From contig CM114274.1 in assembly GCA_050084515.1 (NCBI GenBank), positions 8,618,001 to 8,682,000 on the forward strand: a DNA stretch of 64,000 nt. Direction: 5' to 3'. The translations under genes were made by a program, and so were the position numbers. The notes beneath the pieces were generated by a model, which ran no database searches, was not told the DNA's origin, and worked only from the letters and a program-made list of their open reading frames with translations. Each line of letters starts with the position of its first letter. Position 1 is the stretch's first letter. Positions 1 through 10,305 of this stretch are shown piece by piece. Source of the DNA: Blasia pusilla (lineage: Eukaryota > Marchantiophyta > Marchantiopsida > Blasiales).

Positions 1-656
1 AATATATACTATCCATGCGACATCTCTACTAGTCTTGCTTCGACCAAGTCTTGAATCCTCCTTTAAATTAGGGCCCTCTCTTTGTTAGTATACTTGTAGG
101 GTTATCCAAAGATCAGTGTAACACTAGAAAACTTAGTACGGATCTCTACACCCTTAAGTGTATCCAAATTTTGCATACTTCATGCAAAAAAATTCATGTG
201 AGCCGTGAAGAACCGATGTACTTAACATCACTCTCATCTTTTTAACTTAGGTTCGATATTTGGCTCATAAAGTCCCAAGTTTCCATCCTCGCTATGGGAG
301 AACTCTCCAACGCATCGGTTGGAAGGACTCTCTCTTTCATTCAACCAAATCAAATGTCTATCCTCTCATCACTCCTTGATGATCAAAACCATCCTTGGCG
401 CCAAGTGTTATGGCTACCATCTCACAATATATCTATATCACATCCTGAAAAGTCCAAGGATATCTCTCGCGATTATATCATCTCTAGGTCTACGCTTGCC
501 TCACCTTTAGTGAAGGCTTTCATCTTCTTGGTAGGAACGGGGCTCACTAGAGACTCAGAAGTAACACCCCTTAATCGCATCCAATGATGCTCAGCCATTG
601 CTAGACTAATAATCCATGTCACACATTTCAAATCTATAACTTGACCTAATACATGT
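1..656. other. Intergenic, no gene seen
   Basis: No reading frame with recognisable homology or codon structure is visible. Around 295-420 there is a loose resemblance to the interior of the 1-kb solo LTRs found at 3100 and 10306 (a stretch about seeds being 'ccaacgcatc' followed by 'cttggcgcca'), so part of it may be an older LTR fragment. This is a weak call. Confidence 0.4.
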
Positions 657-1000
657 TATTGTGCACACACCTATTACTATACAACATGCATTGCTATTAA
701 TATCCATACATACATAAACATAAGATATCATACTTACTCATGGTGTCTAAACCCATAGATGATTGTGTACCAAAATATCTCCAATCATCTCCCTAGTTGA
801 TGGTTAGGTCTGTCTAAAACCAGATAGCCATCTACAATATCCCTATATACTATGACATACATCTCTATGACGCTAAGAGAAAAAAAATCAAGTGCTTATA
901 TGGTCACCTTCTTGTCTAGATCTATAATCACTAAGTACCTACTCTATTTACATCTAGGACACATCCAACTTGACAAACCCCGTAGATAGGTAGGATCAAA
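657..1000 (-). mobile_element. Degenerate 3' end and LTR of an inverted DNMT-Gypsy copy
   Basis: Positions 657-720 resemble, in the same orientation, the 131-bp LTR-like segment at 63337-63467 (both read g-t/c-g-c-a-c/t-a-c-a ... acaacat-g/a-catcgct). Positions about 920-960 resemble the stretch just outside the PHD-finger end of the copy at the right edge (63520-63555): both hold a 'cctact...tacatct-agacacatcca' pattern. Together they suggest the 3' end of the inverted element whose protease and methyltransferase relics lie to the right. Only about 0.7 kb separates this end from the methyltransferase relic, where about 4 kb of RT, RNase H and integrase is expected, so I infer a large internal deletion. 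Strongly decayed. Confidence 0.4.
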
Positions 1001-1729
1001 CATGCCATGTGTTTGTGAGAAAGCAAATTGTGACAAAATCACTGAAATATATTACAAATCTCAAAGATATAAAGTGGCCTTCCCTCTCCCTAAGCTCTCT
1101 CTTTGGTAATCTATGCACACAAGTCATCTCATTGGCTCTCAATCTAAATAATAGATGATGGAACACTTCCCATAATAGAAAAGTAACTACACTCATATTA
1201 ATATCTTACCACAAATAGTAATATCTCGATGTGGCTCCAATTAAATAAGTCCAAAATAAGGAGAAACATACCATCTTAGGTTACCCTAGTCCCCTACATA
1301 TCATCCTTGACCTCCTAATATTTCCTCCAATCTCCTCAAAGGCACCATGTAGATACTTCTCAATCCGTTGTAAAAGATGTTGGAATGGCATCAAGATGCC
1401 TACGTCAATGACAGTCCTGCCATCACTCAAGTGGAAAATCCCATCATATTCTCTTGCTTATCAATGTTGAGCTCTACAAACTACTATGCATGAGCATCTC
1501 AAATCAAGCCAAGACCACTCCCTTATAAACATGGGAGGAAGGAAAAATCACTAGTGTGGGGAGTTTTGCCCGTAGCATGCCAACTCTATTGTTCACACTC
1601 AATAGGGGTCAATTATCGTGCCTCACCGTCTATAATCAACATTCAGGATCTAAAATCAAATCCACCATAAACATAGAGAGACGCTCCACTTGCACATAAG
1701 CGCTCCTCGAAACCTTAATGGACATCAAT
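1001..1729. other. Unresolved decayed repeat DNA
   Basis: Lies between the presumed 3' end and the methyltransferase relic of the inverted element. Positions 1075-1165 resemble 30710-30800 (shared 'ccttccct-ccct-aagctctct' block), so a dispersed repeat is present. No coding content could be supported. Confidence 0.4.
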
Positions 1730-2600
1730 TTTTTCCACCATAGTCGCGGACAATGGCAGCTGATCCCACACTCAACGCATCCAATAACATAGTTGGTCTA
1801 ATCTATGCACGTACTTGGTGCACACTTGTCACCACTTGGGACCACAAGTCACCTAACAAAGATAGAATGTGATATAGAGAACGAGGTTGGAAATCTTGCA
1901 CATCCACTATTGCAATCCATACCACCTCCCAAAACAACATGGACCTAGAGTCTCATAAGCCACTCCCCTGTCCAACACTCAATTGAATTTGGCGAGCCCA
2001 ACATATAATCACCAAATTAAATGAAATCCAATCAAGATTTAACCTCTCCTAGTAGTAAGACATCCTTTGGCAAAGAATTTTAGTAATCCTACACTTATGA
2101 TCTCATGAAATCGTTACCTCAATTTGGCCATATGTTGAAGTGAGATCCGACTTTCCATCTGCATATATAGGTACTTCTTAACACGCCATATATTGGTACT
2201 TGTTAACATGAAGACATGCTTGTAATAAAACAATAAACCCTATGTTGATCCCTCCTCAGGGATTCAACATCCTCACATCCTCCTCCAAAAATTACCACAC
2301 AATTGTTGTAGTGTCCACTATCCAAGGGTATCAATGTTAGCATTCCATACTTCTAAGGGTTCCTTTTGACTTAACTTGAGCTGGTGCAAAAACGTCACCC
2401 CAAGCCATATGTACATGCTCATCTACATTGTCTCAAGGTCCCTCAAGCAAGTCCCACAACAACACTTGCCACACCTCTCCTCCACTAGCCGTCATGTCAC
2501 TTCTCTCAATAGAAGTATCACCTTTGAGCATATCCTCTTCATGAACATGGCCCTCTATCGAATCTCTTGGCCAAGTAATGGTGTCGATGAATGTTGCCAA
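1730..2600 (-). pseudogene. Relic of retroelement C5-DNA methyltransferase
   Basis: Read on the minus strand, this stretch lines up base by base, with many substitutions, against the methyltransferase region of the + strand element at 8560-9480. Clear blocks: 2500-2570 matches the 'ggccaggagag...catgtggaggatgt' stretch near 8605-8650; 2290-2350 matches the region leading into motif I; 1730-1800 matches the motif VIII region, keeping 'ccat-gtcc-cgact-tggtgga'. No frame survives, and motif I and the catalytic Pro-Cys are not readable. It shows that the methyltransferase is an old, inherited part of this retroelement family and not a chance insertion into one copy. Confidence 0.65.
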
Positions 2601-2618
2601 TTTTGCCACCTCTCTTGA

Positions 2619-3099
2619 TCAATGCTCAATCATACCACCAATAAATCGAATAAGTAACAAGCTTGTGCAACCATCATTGGACTTGCATCTTAGTCTATGA
2701 GAGGCTAACTCCTCCCAATTATCCAAGTTAACCCACATTGAATGTGATACTACTCCATCAACGAAGATGTTGTAGGACTCGACATTAATCACAATCACCT
2801 TGGCACACACTACATACTCATAATCAAGTGCCTTGGCCTAAGCCTCATGAAAATTTCCTATCAGTGATGATCTTTGTTATATCGGCTCCTCCCAATGTTG
2901 TCTTAATGCAAAATGGAGATCGCTCCACATGAGGCTCCACATTAGCCCGAGACATACCCAAACAAACAAAAGTTATCTTCCCTAGCATCAAAGCATGCGC
3001 TTCTAACTCGAATAAGATATGCTGGGATAAAGAAACTTTACGTCCAAGACTAATCAAGTGGAAGGTATCACTTTGATTTTCCAAAAACACCTCTCTGAG
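2619..3099 (-). pseudogene. Relic of retroelement aspartic protease
   Basis: Minus-strand translation gives LMLGK, then LGM, NVEP, then PFCIKTTLGG, which matches LMLGK, LGLRKADIEP, PFLIQTSIGG in the + strand element (8190-8280). Further left, ESYNIFVDG and NLDNWEELA match ESYDVWVGS and LHFWEETVA (8395-8475). The piece therefore covers the retropepsin of a related element in the opposite orientation. The catalytic triad is lost and frames shift at about 2815-2845. The 1-kb solo LTR at 3100 interrupts it on the Gag side. Confidence 0.7.
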
Positions 3100-4102
3100 T
3101 GTCGCGACCCTCATGACCAAACAAGCGCCAAAGCGGAACATCGGAACACTAGTGGGTTCACGCTAAGATGGTTCGCGCGTTGGAGTGGTCTCAGAGAAGA
3201 GACAAGAGACGAGACGCAAGCAAGGCTTCGCGTTTCATAAGTTGTGGTCACGACTGAGAAACTTGGACCAAACGCGGATCAAGACTTGAGAGGATTCAAG
3301 TCTAGGAAGTGGGCTGCCAAAGGAAGGAATCCGGATTTCGGACGCCACTAGCGTTTGAGAGTTTCTGATTGTATTTATGGCCATGAATTTTAGCACCAAG
3401 ATGCATTTGAGACGAAAAAGGATGCGTTGGAAAGCTTATGGAAAGTCGGTTCACACGCTTTAAAGATCTTTACAAACGCATAAGCAGCAGCTGAGAAAAA
3501 ACCCGAAAACTGATTGTAAGTAGAGTAAGGTTGAGGGCCACAATGAAGGGCCCGACCATCCTTTTCCAAAGGTAGGGGGTGTTTGGAGATCCCCATAAGT
3601 ACTAGTAAGGGAGAGGGTCTCCAAGGGTGCTTGGGACTCAAACCCCACTTTGGGCGCCATGGGGCGGCTCAAGGACATGGAACGGATCGAGAGTTTGGAG
3701 TTGGGCTTGAAAAACTAAACCAAGTCTAGGGAGGTGAATTTTAGAGATCCCTCTTGGATTCCAACTAGCGACTCAATTACTTGGGTCCCGGTTAGGAACT
3801 CGCTCGAGGTTTGTTGAACAATTAGGACCACTAGGCGCGCAAGTGCCGTTTTAGATCCCTGGACTAACCAGAAAGTATGTTCCAAGTCTTGAAGGACTTG
3901 ATGTGTTGGGAACCTAGGAATGAGGGAAGGTTGAGCTTGATGAGATGTCGAGTTGCGGACTTGGTGGGTTGGAAGGCCGCTTGACCCAAAGCCACACTAA
4001 TGTGAGTGCGTTTGGATGCAGGTTGGCTATGAGAGCATGTCCTACTGAACGTATGCTTCCGCAACACTAAGATTGACGTTCAAGGAGAGTAGGCGCACGA
4101 CA
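3100..4102 (+). mobile_element. Solo LTR (copy A, 1003 bp)
   Basis: Begins TGTCGCGACCC and ends GGCGCACGACA, so it has TG...CA ends with a short inverted repeat. It is the reverse complement, throughout its length, of 10306-11308, which has exactly the same size (1003 bp). The flanks are CTGAG (3095-3099) and GTGAG (4103-4107), a 5-bp target duplication with one mismatch. The TGTC-CGACCC type start is common in plant Ty3/Gypsy LTRs; no internal domain or second LTR is nearby, so a solo LTR left by recombination is the simplest reading. It is inserted inside the inverted DNMT-Gypsy relic, in the segment between Gag and protease. Confidence 0.85.
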
Positions 4103-5160
4103 GTGAGTGTATCAATGGTGCTCTCTATAGTGGGCCTAGCTGGAAATTCCGCCACTCTAGTAATTGAAATTTATCATGAACTAGGGATGAATGTCTCGTG
4201 TACACGCTCCAAAGGCAAGCCCACCAATTTCTCTGCAATGACCTCTAATAATGAGGCCAAAACATCACCTCCACGCTCACATGACATTACGACTAGCTCA
4301 AACATCCGGTGGACGTACCTCCCGATGCCATAACGTTAAAAGCACAAAATAATGGGGTGTGGTATATATACGGTTGTGGTCGCCCCTAACAAAGAACTTA
4401 GCATGTGACCCTCTTGAGCATCAACAATAGACATAACTGCACTCGTTTGGCCTATCTCTCACGACATTGATACTCAACACCAACATCCAACCTCCAAGAA
4501 CTCTTAATAGAACCCATCAATGGGATCCTCATCACCTTGGACAAAGTGAAGAATTGAGGGAGCCTAGTCTAGTTTGTGGATTCTCCCCTTTATGGATCTA
4601 GCTCTATTATTGCTCCACATATAACTACTGGGGCTACCGTCATCTATGTAGCCTTGCACGTCCATCTAGGATCCTGTCCATCCCTACTTGCTCCATAAGA
4701 GGTTGATGTCATTGATGTGATATATGGTAACTTCAATGCGATCGCTAAAATCTATTGCTATTACAATTGCTCGGTCTAGGCACTCATCATAGCCTCACGA
4801 GAAGGACCTCCCTCAATCTGTCTAGGTAATAGGGCTTGATCACTTACATGAGCATGTCCACCAGCTTCCCCTCCCATGGGATTACATGTTGCTCCACATG
4901 CTCCACATCCTTTGGTTGAACCCAGACCTTTAGCTTTCTTTCACACTCTCTCAAATATTCTAATTGGTCGTAACTCGCGTTAAAGGCGAAGCACCTCTCA
5001 TAATACTCTTAATGGAGGTTCATCTCGATCCGATTGAGGGGTTGGGAAAGCCATTAGTCCATATATGTTACCGCCTACTTTGTTGTAGTTCATTTGATTC
5101 CACAAATTCATCCTAGCTAAGAATTTATCGCAAGAGGAGCTTACAAACTCAAACCGATTT
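4103..5160 (-). pseudogene. Relic of Gag and Gag-protease spacer
   Basis: The minus strand at 4110-4340 aligns with 7890-8095 of the + strand element (shared blocks around 'gagac-ttc', 'agttcatg', 'ccagct-g-cc' and 'atagagag'). Positions 4760-4960 resemble the zinc-knuckle region at 7090-7210, although only scattered cysteines remain. The minus-strand frame near 4880-5020 reads like part of a Gag (NASYDQLEYLRE, then WVQPKDVEHVEQ). Decayed beyond any full frame. Together with 2619-3099 it shows the solo LTR at 3100 landed just upstream of the protease. Confidence 0.5.
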
Positions 5161-5946
5161 AGAGATTTTCACTAATAAGCTAATCTAATTTTTTTTTGTT
5201 GAAATGTAATCCCTATCTCTTAACACAATTAACTATATGAGATAGTCTATTTTGGTTTTTGGCCTTAAACGTACTTAAATTGATTTCATAAATTAATGGG
5301 TACACACCCTTATGTCAATTTTAACCACAATTGATAGATTCTCAAGAGAAGCGTGATAGTCAAAATCAATACCATAGTTGCTTAAATTTTAGAATCTTAT
5401 TCTTATCACCATGGTTAGATTTATTTTCTCGTACAATCCTCTTTCGTCAATGCCAAATAAGGATAACAATTAACTTTATGCTTGTGTACCTTTTGCGATT
5501 GATTACATGTTTATAAAATACAATATCATTTTCATACTTTGGACACATCCCATCGATGACTTGGGTGCAAGTGTACTTTTATGTACTCATAAGTTATATA
5601 AGTTTTATATATATATATAGCAAAATCTGGTCATGAAAGCTATCATATGCATGTCATCCATGATTTGTCATTTATTCCCAGATATAGACCTATTGATAAA
5701 TAGATTTGTAAGCCTAGACAAGCTTGTTGCTTCTATCACAATCACATGACCATCCATAAGCTTCTACCTTGTTGACTTGAGTCCTCAGACCATCTTCTGT
5801 TCAATCATTGTACCAAGGGGTTAGATTGACTAGGTAGTGGTTTTTTCTCTCTCTCTTGTCATATCTGAGTAGTCGATAGGTCTATCATCACGGGATTGAC
5901 ATTAGCATAGATGAGCTAGTGAGGAGTGTGGGAGACTCTCGGTGAG
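5161..5946. other. AT-rich intergenic stretch; no 5' LTR found
   Basis: AT-rich DNA with a short TA run near 5610. This is where the 5' LTR and tRNA primer-binding site of the + strand retroelement should be. I see no copy of the 131-bp LTR-like sequence and no clear primer-binding site, so the 5' end is either deleted, replaced or too diverged. Confidence 0.5.
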
Positions 5947-6036
5947 TCTGAGTGCTTGAGCGGGTGAGACAGGGTTGTCATCACCGCGTTCTTCTAGGGT
6001 TCGGAAGAACGGAGTAGTGCGAGCAGTAGTAGTGGT

Positions 6037-7435
6037 GTGACACGGAGTGGAGTGAGATACCGAGGGGTTACCAGTGAGCAGCTACCTCGACATCCATCCG
6101 TGGCTGGATCGTCATCACTAGACACTGGGTCTGGTGACGAGATCGCAGACAGAGACAGTAGTAATTGGCAGGAGAAAGACGACATGGGCCATCGAGGCAT
6201 ACGTCGTTTCTCGGGTGCAGTGGGCACCAACGACTTAGACGATTTTATCCAGGAGTTCGACACATGGTGCGACTTCCAGGAGATACGGACCCCGACACGG
6301 TTCAACCCTTTCATGGCATGGAAGGGGTTGTTCGAGCACTTGGAGGGTCCTCCGATGGATGACTACATGGAGTTTTGATCACTATATTTAGTAGATATCG
6401 ATGCTTGGAAGATGTATTGGGCTCCAAGGTATGTGTCCACTAGTGGTCGCGAGGCATATGATGGGATTGTGAGAGGAGAGAGACCCACACCATCAGCTCG
6501 GAGACTAGATGGAGAGGAGGGCAGTGAGACAGGCAATGTGGTAGAGACCTCTGGTGGTAGAGGGCCACCCAGCTTCAGCCCCACAGTGGAGTTCTTCCGA
6601 AAGTTGGGGAAGTGCTACCAAGGCGTACGCACCGACAAGCTGAAGAGTCTACATGATTTTCAGCGATGATCATGTGAGAGTCTGAGAGAGGCATTCACAC
6701 GCATGAGGAGGCTGATTATTTCTACGTATGGAGGATCGAGGGCGCGATACCCAAAAGATTGGTCTGGGTTCGGACCGAGAATTACGGAGGAGAGTCCGAG
6801 ATGCGGTGCTGATTCACACAGCAAAGCCCACATTGAAGATGGTCTTTGAGTTGTCTAAGCATATTGAGCTCAACATGAGTGAGGAGCAGGTAGTGACCGC
6901 TGGATTTTCTCGAGAGTCGACGGGTCCACAAGCCACGGTGACCCCACAGGTGCCACAGCAAGCACCAGTACCACGGGTGCGGGCTAGTGCGCCCAGAGAG
7001 CAGGGCGGGTACCGTGAGCCTATGAGGCAATGACCCGTACCTACATATGTTGCCCAATAGGGACCGATGTGGTCTTGTTGGACGTGTGGAGAGGCCCATA
7101 GGCAGGGAGATTGCCCACAGCATGGGAGAGGACCACCAACGCCTCCGATTGCTCAGGAGCCACAAAGGATAGCCCCACCACAGCACTACTGTGACTATTG
7201 CCACAGATATGGTCACACTAGGGATAGATGTTTTGAGCTTCGCCGAGGGGCACGTCAAGAGGTAGGCCAAGGGCCTGGGGGTGGTCGTCCTGGAGGAGGT
7301 CGGGGAATCCTTCCTGGACGTGGTGGTAGAGGACCACCACCAGCCAGAGGAGATGGAGCAGGAGCACCAGAGCCGGCACTTCTCTCACGCATCGATCAGT
7401 TGGAGCAGAGGATTGCTGCCATGACGATGATGTAG
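6037..7435 (+). pseudogene. Retrotransposon Gag with two CCHC zinc knuckles
   Basis: Structural capsid and nucleocapsid protein of the element. The N-terminal part (6037-6375) contains RRFSGAVGTNDLDDFIQEF, the usual Gag opening in which a particle protein folds around W and F residues. The central retro-gag region follows (6590-6900; FFRKLGKCYQGVRTDKL, then FTRMRRLI and ELRRRVRDAV). Near 7076-7115 and 7190-7232 two zinc knuckles are visible: CWTCGEAHRQGDC (one residue short of the usual spacing) and CDYCHRYGHTRDRC (canonical CX2CX4HX4C). The tail is Gly/Pro/Arg-rich. No ATG start can be fixed; the first frame is open from a GTG at 6037. Stops at 6376 and 6667, a frameshift near 6726 and a stop at 7031 break it. 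Confidence 0.85.
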
Positions 7436-8171
7436 CTTAGGGAAGGCACGGAGCTGCGAGCAGCTAGTGTGACTCCAGCTTCTACCTCTTACCCTGATCC
7501 TGGTGAGGATCTTGCCAGTATGGGATTTATGTGTAGTGCAGCCCAGGTTGAGGCAGCTGCAGTGGTGACTCGGGCTGATGCGAGAGGCACCGAGCCATCG
7601 AGAGGTGGAGTTGAGATTGAGCCAGCATAGGAGACCGGTGGGCGGCAGGCTAGGGTTCCACAGTCATTCACATTGTCGGAGGCACTACACACACCATCGA
7701 TGGTGCCTCGACGACCAGCAGTGCTTATAGCTTAGGCACCTACGTCGACGTCACGAGGAGTTGGAGTGGCAACTCCTATGCTAGCTCGAGTGGAGTCACT
7801 GTCGACCATAGTGTTGGAGGTGGCCATCAGAGTGAGTCAGACTCCACTATTTTCCGCCATAGAGTTGGCGATGTTGGGAGTTGGACCAGCTGAGGTGTTC
7901 CGGTTGGCCGCCACGTTGTGTGAGCATGGAGAGGTGACTGCTTCTTGTTCAAATATAGTTGAGGAGGTGGTGGACTTGCCCTCTGAGCCGGTGCTCGAGA
8001 CGTTCCCCACCGAGTCATGGCATGCGGCGGCGGCAAAGTTGGTAGATATGCCAGCTCGACCGGCCATAGAGCGAGCAGTGGTGACACCTGGAGTAGTGTT
8101 ACTGGATAGCCGAGCTGGAGTATTTCGCTTGGTTAGTCCGGCGGGGACAGTATACCACCCGCAGCGACGTC
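7436..8171 (+). pseudogene. Gag-protease linker, unknown function
   Basis: Continues the reading frame of the zinc-knuckle region with in-frame stops at 7433, 7628 and 7733 and an open run from about 7766 to 8179. The sequence is low-complexity, rich in Thr, Val, Ala, Pro and Ser, with no motif I recognise. A matching stretch exists in the inverted relic (4110-4340), so it belongs to the family and is not an insertion. It may be the C-terminal part of Gag or an N-terminal extension of Pol. Confidence 0.5.
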
Positions 8172-8531
8172 CTACTTGATTCGAGAGCGCAACCCTTGAT
8201 GTTAGGGAAGGCAGCGTGTTAAGCATTGGGGTTACGGAAGGCCGATATTGAGCCTTGTCCCTTCTTGATACAGACCTCGATTGGGGGCGTGTCACCCACG
8301 CAGTATATGACTCGACAGGAGATAATTGTCAGAGTCCAGCCAGAGCATGAGATGGATAGTGCTATGGTGCGCACACGTGCGATTACGACACCAGTTGAGT
8401 CGTACGATGTGTGGGTGGGGAGTATAGTGTTATATCCCCTAGGATTCATCCTTCACTTCTGGGAGGAGACCGTTGCTTAGCGGCCAGGATGGCGGTCAGG
8501 TGACGGCCGGATGAGTCTGTTATCCGTGTAG
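8172..8531 (+). pseudogene. Retropepsin (aspartic protease)
   Basis: Would cleave the Gag-Pol polyprotein. Translation from 8175 gives LDSRAQPLMLGK, in which the catalytic D-S/T-G-A of retropepsins has become DSRA, then LGLRKADIEPCPFLIQTSIGG, the flap side, and ESYDVWVGS...LYPLGFILHFWEET, matching the C-terminal part of Gypsy proteases. It ends in RPGWRSGDGR. In-frame stops at 8218, 8478 and 8529 and the Gly-to-Arg change in the active site show that it is inactive. The frame runs straight on into the methyltransferase without a shift. Confidence 0.8.
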
Positions 8532-10019
8532 TTTGCGGGACGAGGTGGTCGATCACGAGGCGAGTTTGTGACCACGTTGGCGGCTTTCAGAGGTAGTGTT
8601 AGCTGGCCAGGAGAGTTGTTGGAGGGGAACACACATGTGGAGGATGTCCCAATAGCTGATAGTCCCACGGAGAGACATGCCATGGCGGGTGTCTCTTCCC
8701 ATGTTGGCGAGACCTCTTCCCCATTGTGGGGTATGACTCGAGAGCTACAGAGGAGTGTCGACGACCTCGTGAGGCAGGCATGGAGTCATGATTTTATCCC
8801 AGAGCAGCGAGAGTCATGTGGCGATCAAGCCCTTGGAGTGGAGAAGTTGACCCCACTGGATAGCACATCCGTTGTGTGGCAGTGCCCAGAGGAGGGTGTT
8901 AGGGTGTTAGATCTCTTCGGAGGGATTAGCACCGGATTGGCTGCAGTATTGCAGGCGGGCATACGGGTGCATCAGTACCTTTATGTGGAGAGAGATGAGA
9001 CCGCGCGGCGAGTATCATTACGTCACGTGGCGAGATTGGTCCAGAAGTATCCTGAGTTGTTGCTGGTACATGCAATACGGGGATATCAGCATACACTACC
9101 CGCCGACATCTCTTTGGTGGGGGCGCAGGATCTTGATAGAGTTGGCACCATTCATTTGGTGATTGCTGGATGGCCATGTCAGGGTCATTCATCAACTGGC
9201 TGAGGATTTGGATTGTAGGATCCGAGGTCAAGGATGTTTTCGGAGATGCTGCGAGTAGTACGACACTTGCAAGAGAGTCAGATATGTTCTCCAACGTACA
9301 TTTTGGAGAACGTGTCGTTGTTGGGAGACACTCGTGCACGTGTGATGAAGAGTGTACATCAGGTGAGGTCCTAGTTGGGACCTGTTGTGTTGTTAGATGC
9401 AGCAAGAGTTGGGTCACGTGCCCATCGTCCACGACTGTGGTGGAAGAAGAACATGATACCATCATAGGTATTGAGTTATGCATACGGTGGAGTCCATAGA
9501 GCACCACATCTCAGAGTGGATGCTATTTTGGGCTAAGGGGGTCGATCTCAGGTGGTGACACGGGATGATAGACCACCGTTGGCCATGGCCAATAGGGTGG
9601 GGGAGTTGAGGGTAGCCTTACCTACGTTGGTGAGCTTCCTAGTATCCCATGCCTTTCGTCAAGGAGGGCCAGGCATGATTTGGGATGAGGTGACCGGAGC
9701 ATTGGAGGAGCCTACAGCAAATGAGCGCGAACGCGCCATGGGGTTTGCTACCGGTACTGCGCCGGTGCCAGGGAAGACTGAGGCATCCCGTAGACAGGTG
9801 TTGGGGCAGGCGATGGACCTCAACTGTCTTACATGGATAGTCAGCCTAGGTATGGCTGAGCGGAGATGGATGCGAGTGTCATCCATGCCGTCACGTCCAC
9901 GAGTTGGACCATTGCCTACAGGGTCTGTACATGCATTGGCTGGGAGCAAGACGAGGAGAGATAGGCACCCATGGACTTCCTGGGACATCGTTTCGAGCAT
10001 AGAGTGCGAAGGCGGCTAG
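8532..10019 (+). pseudogene. C5-cytosine DNA methyltransferase domain of a retrotransposon
   Basis: C5-methyltransferases flip cytosine out and methylate it from S-adenosylmethionine through a catalytic cysteine. The signature motifs appear in normal linear order: motif I VLDLFGGISTGL (8904-8939, SAM binding), motif IV AGWPCQGHS (9165-9191, catalytic Cys codon 9177), motif VI LENV (9303-9314), motif VIII HRPRLWW (about 9423-9443), then after a target-recognition region motif IX NERERAMGF (about 9720-9750) and motif X LGQAMDLN (about 9801-9825). The order excludes the permuted DRM type and fits a DNMT3-like or related eukaryotic type. About 370 residues precede or surround the core without known domains. 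Five stops (9201, 9216, 9372, 9465, 9534) but no frameshift are present. Which lineage it came from needs a tree. Confidence 0.88.
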
Positions 10020-10305
10020 AGTAGCACAGGTTCATTTTTCGGATGTGAAGCATGGTGTAGGAGGTCAGAGTGGAGTGGTTGTTGCGGAGGTGGCTAGGGT
10101 TGCTACATAGCAACCAAAGCCGGAGGTTGCGTCCTCTCCAAGTGAGGTCACGATGGAGACTTGGGAGCTTGTGATAGGTCTCAAGTTGATAGGAGGAGAG
10201 CAACGGCGAGTTCATAGGTTTCTAAGAGGGCATGTTAGTTGTTTTGCCTTCAGTATGAGAGACTTGGGTACGCTGAAGGATACGGATTGAGTTGGCTAGT
10301 GATAC
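10020..10305 (+). pseudogene. N-terminal edge of reverse transcriptase
   Basis: Linker after the methyltransferase. The last part (about 10225-10305) reads RGHVSCFAFSMRDLG, corresponding to the 'D/C-FA...LG' block that opens Gypsy reverse transcriptases. The frame is cut at 10305 by the solo LTR insertion and resumes at 11309. Confidence 0.6.

Noticed and set aside
6782-7270. 162-codon minus-strand frame across Gag
   Set aside because: Antisense shadow of the zinc-knuckle region; no known domain.
8532-10019. DRM-type plant methyltransferase
   Set aside because: DRM enzymes have the catalytic motifs permuted (VI-X before I-V); here motif I precedes IV, VI, VIII, IX and X.
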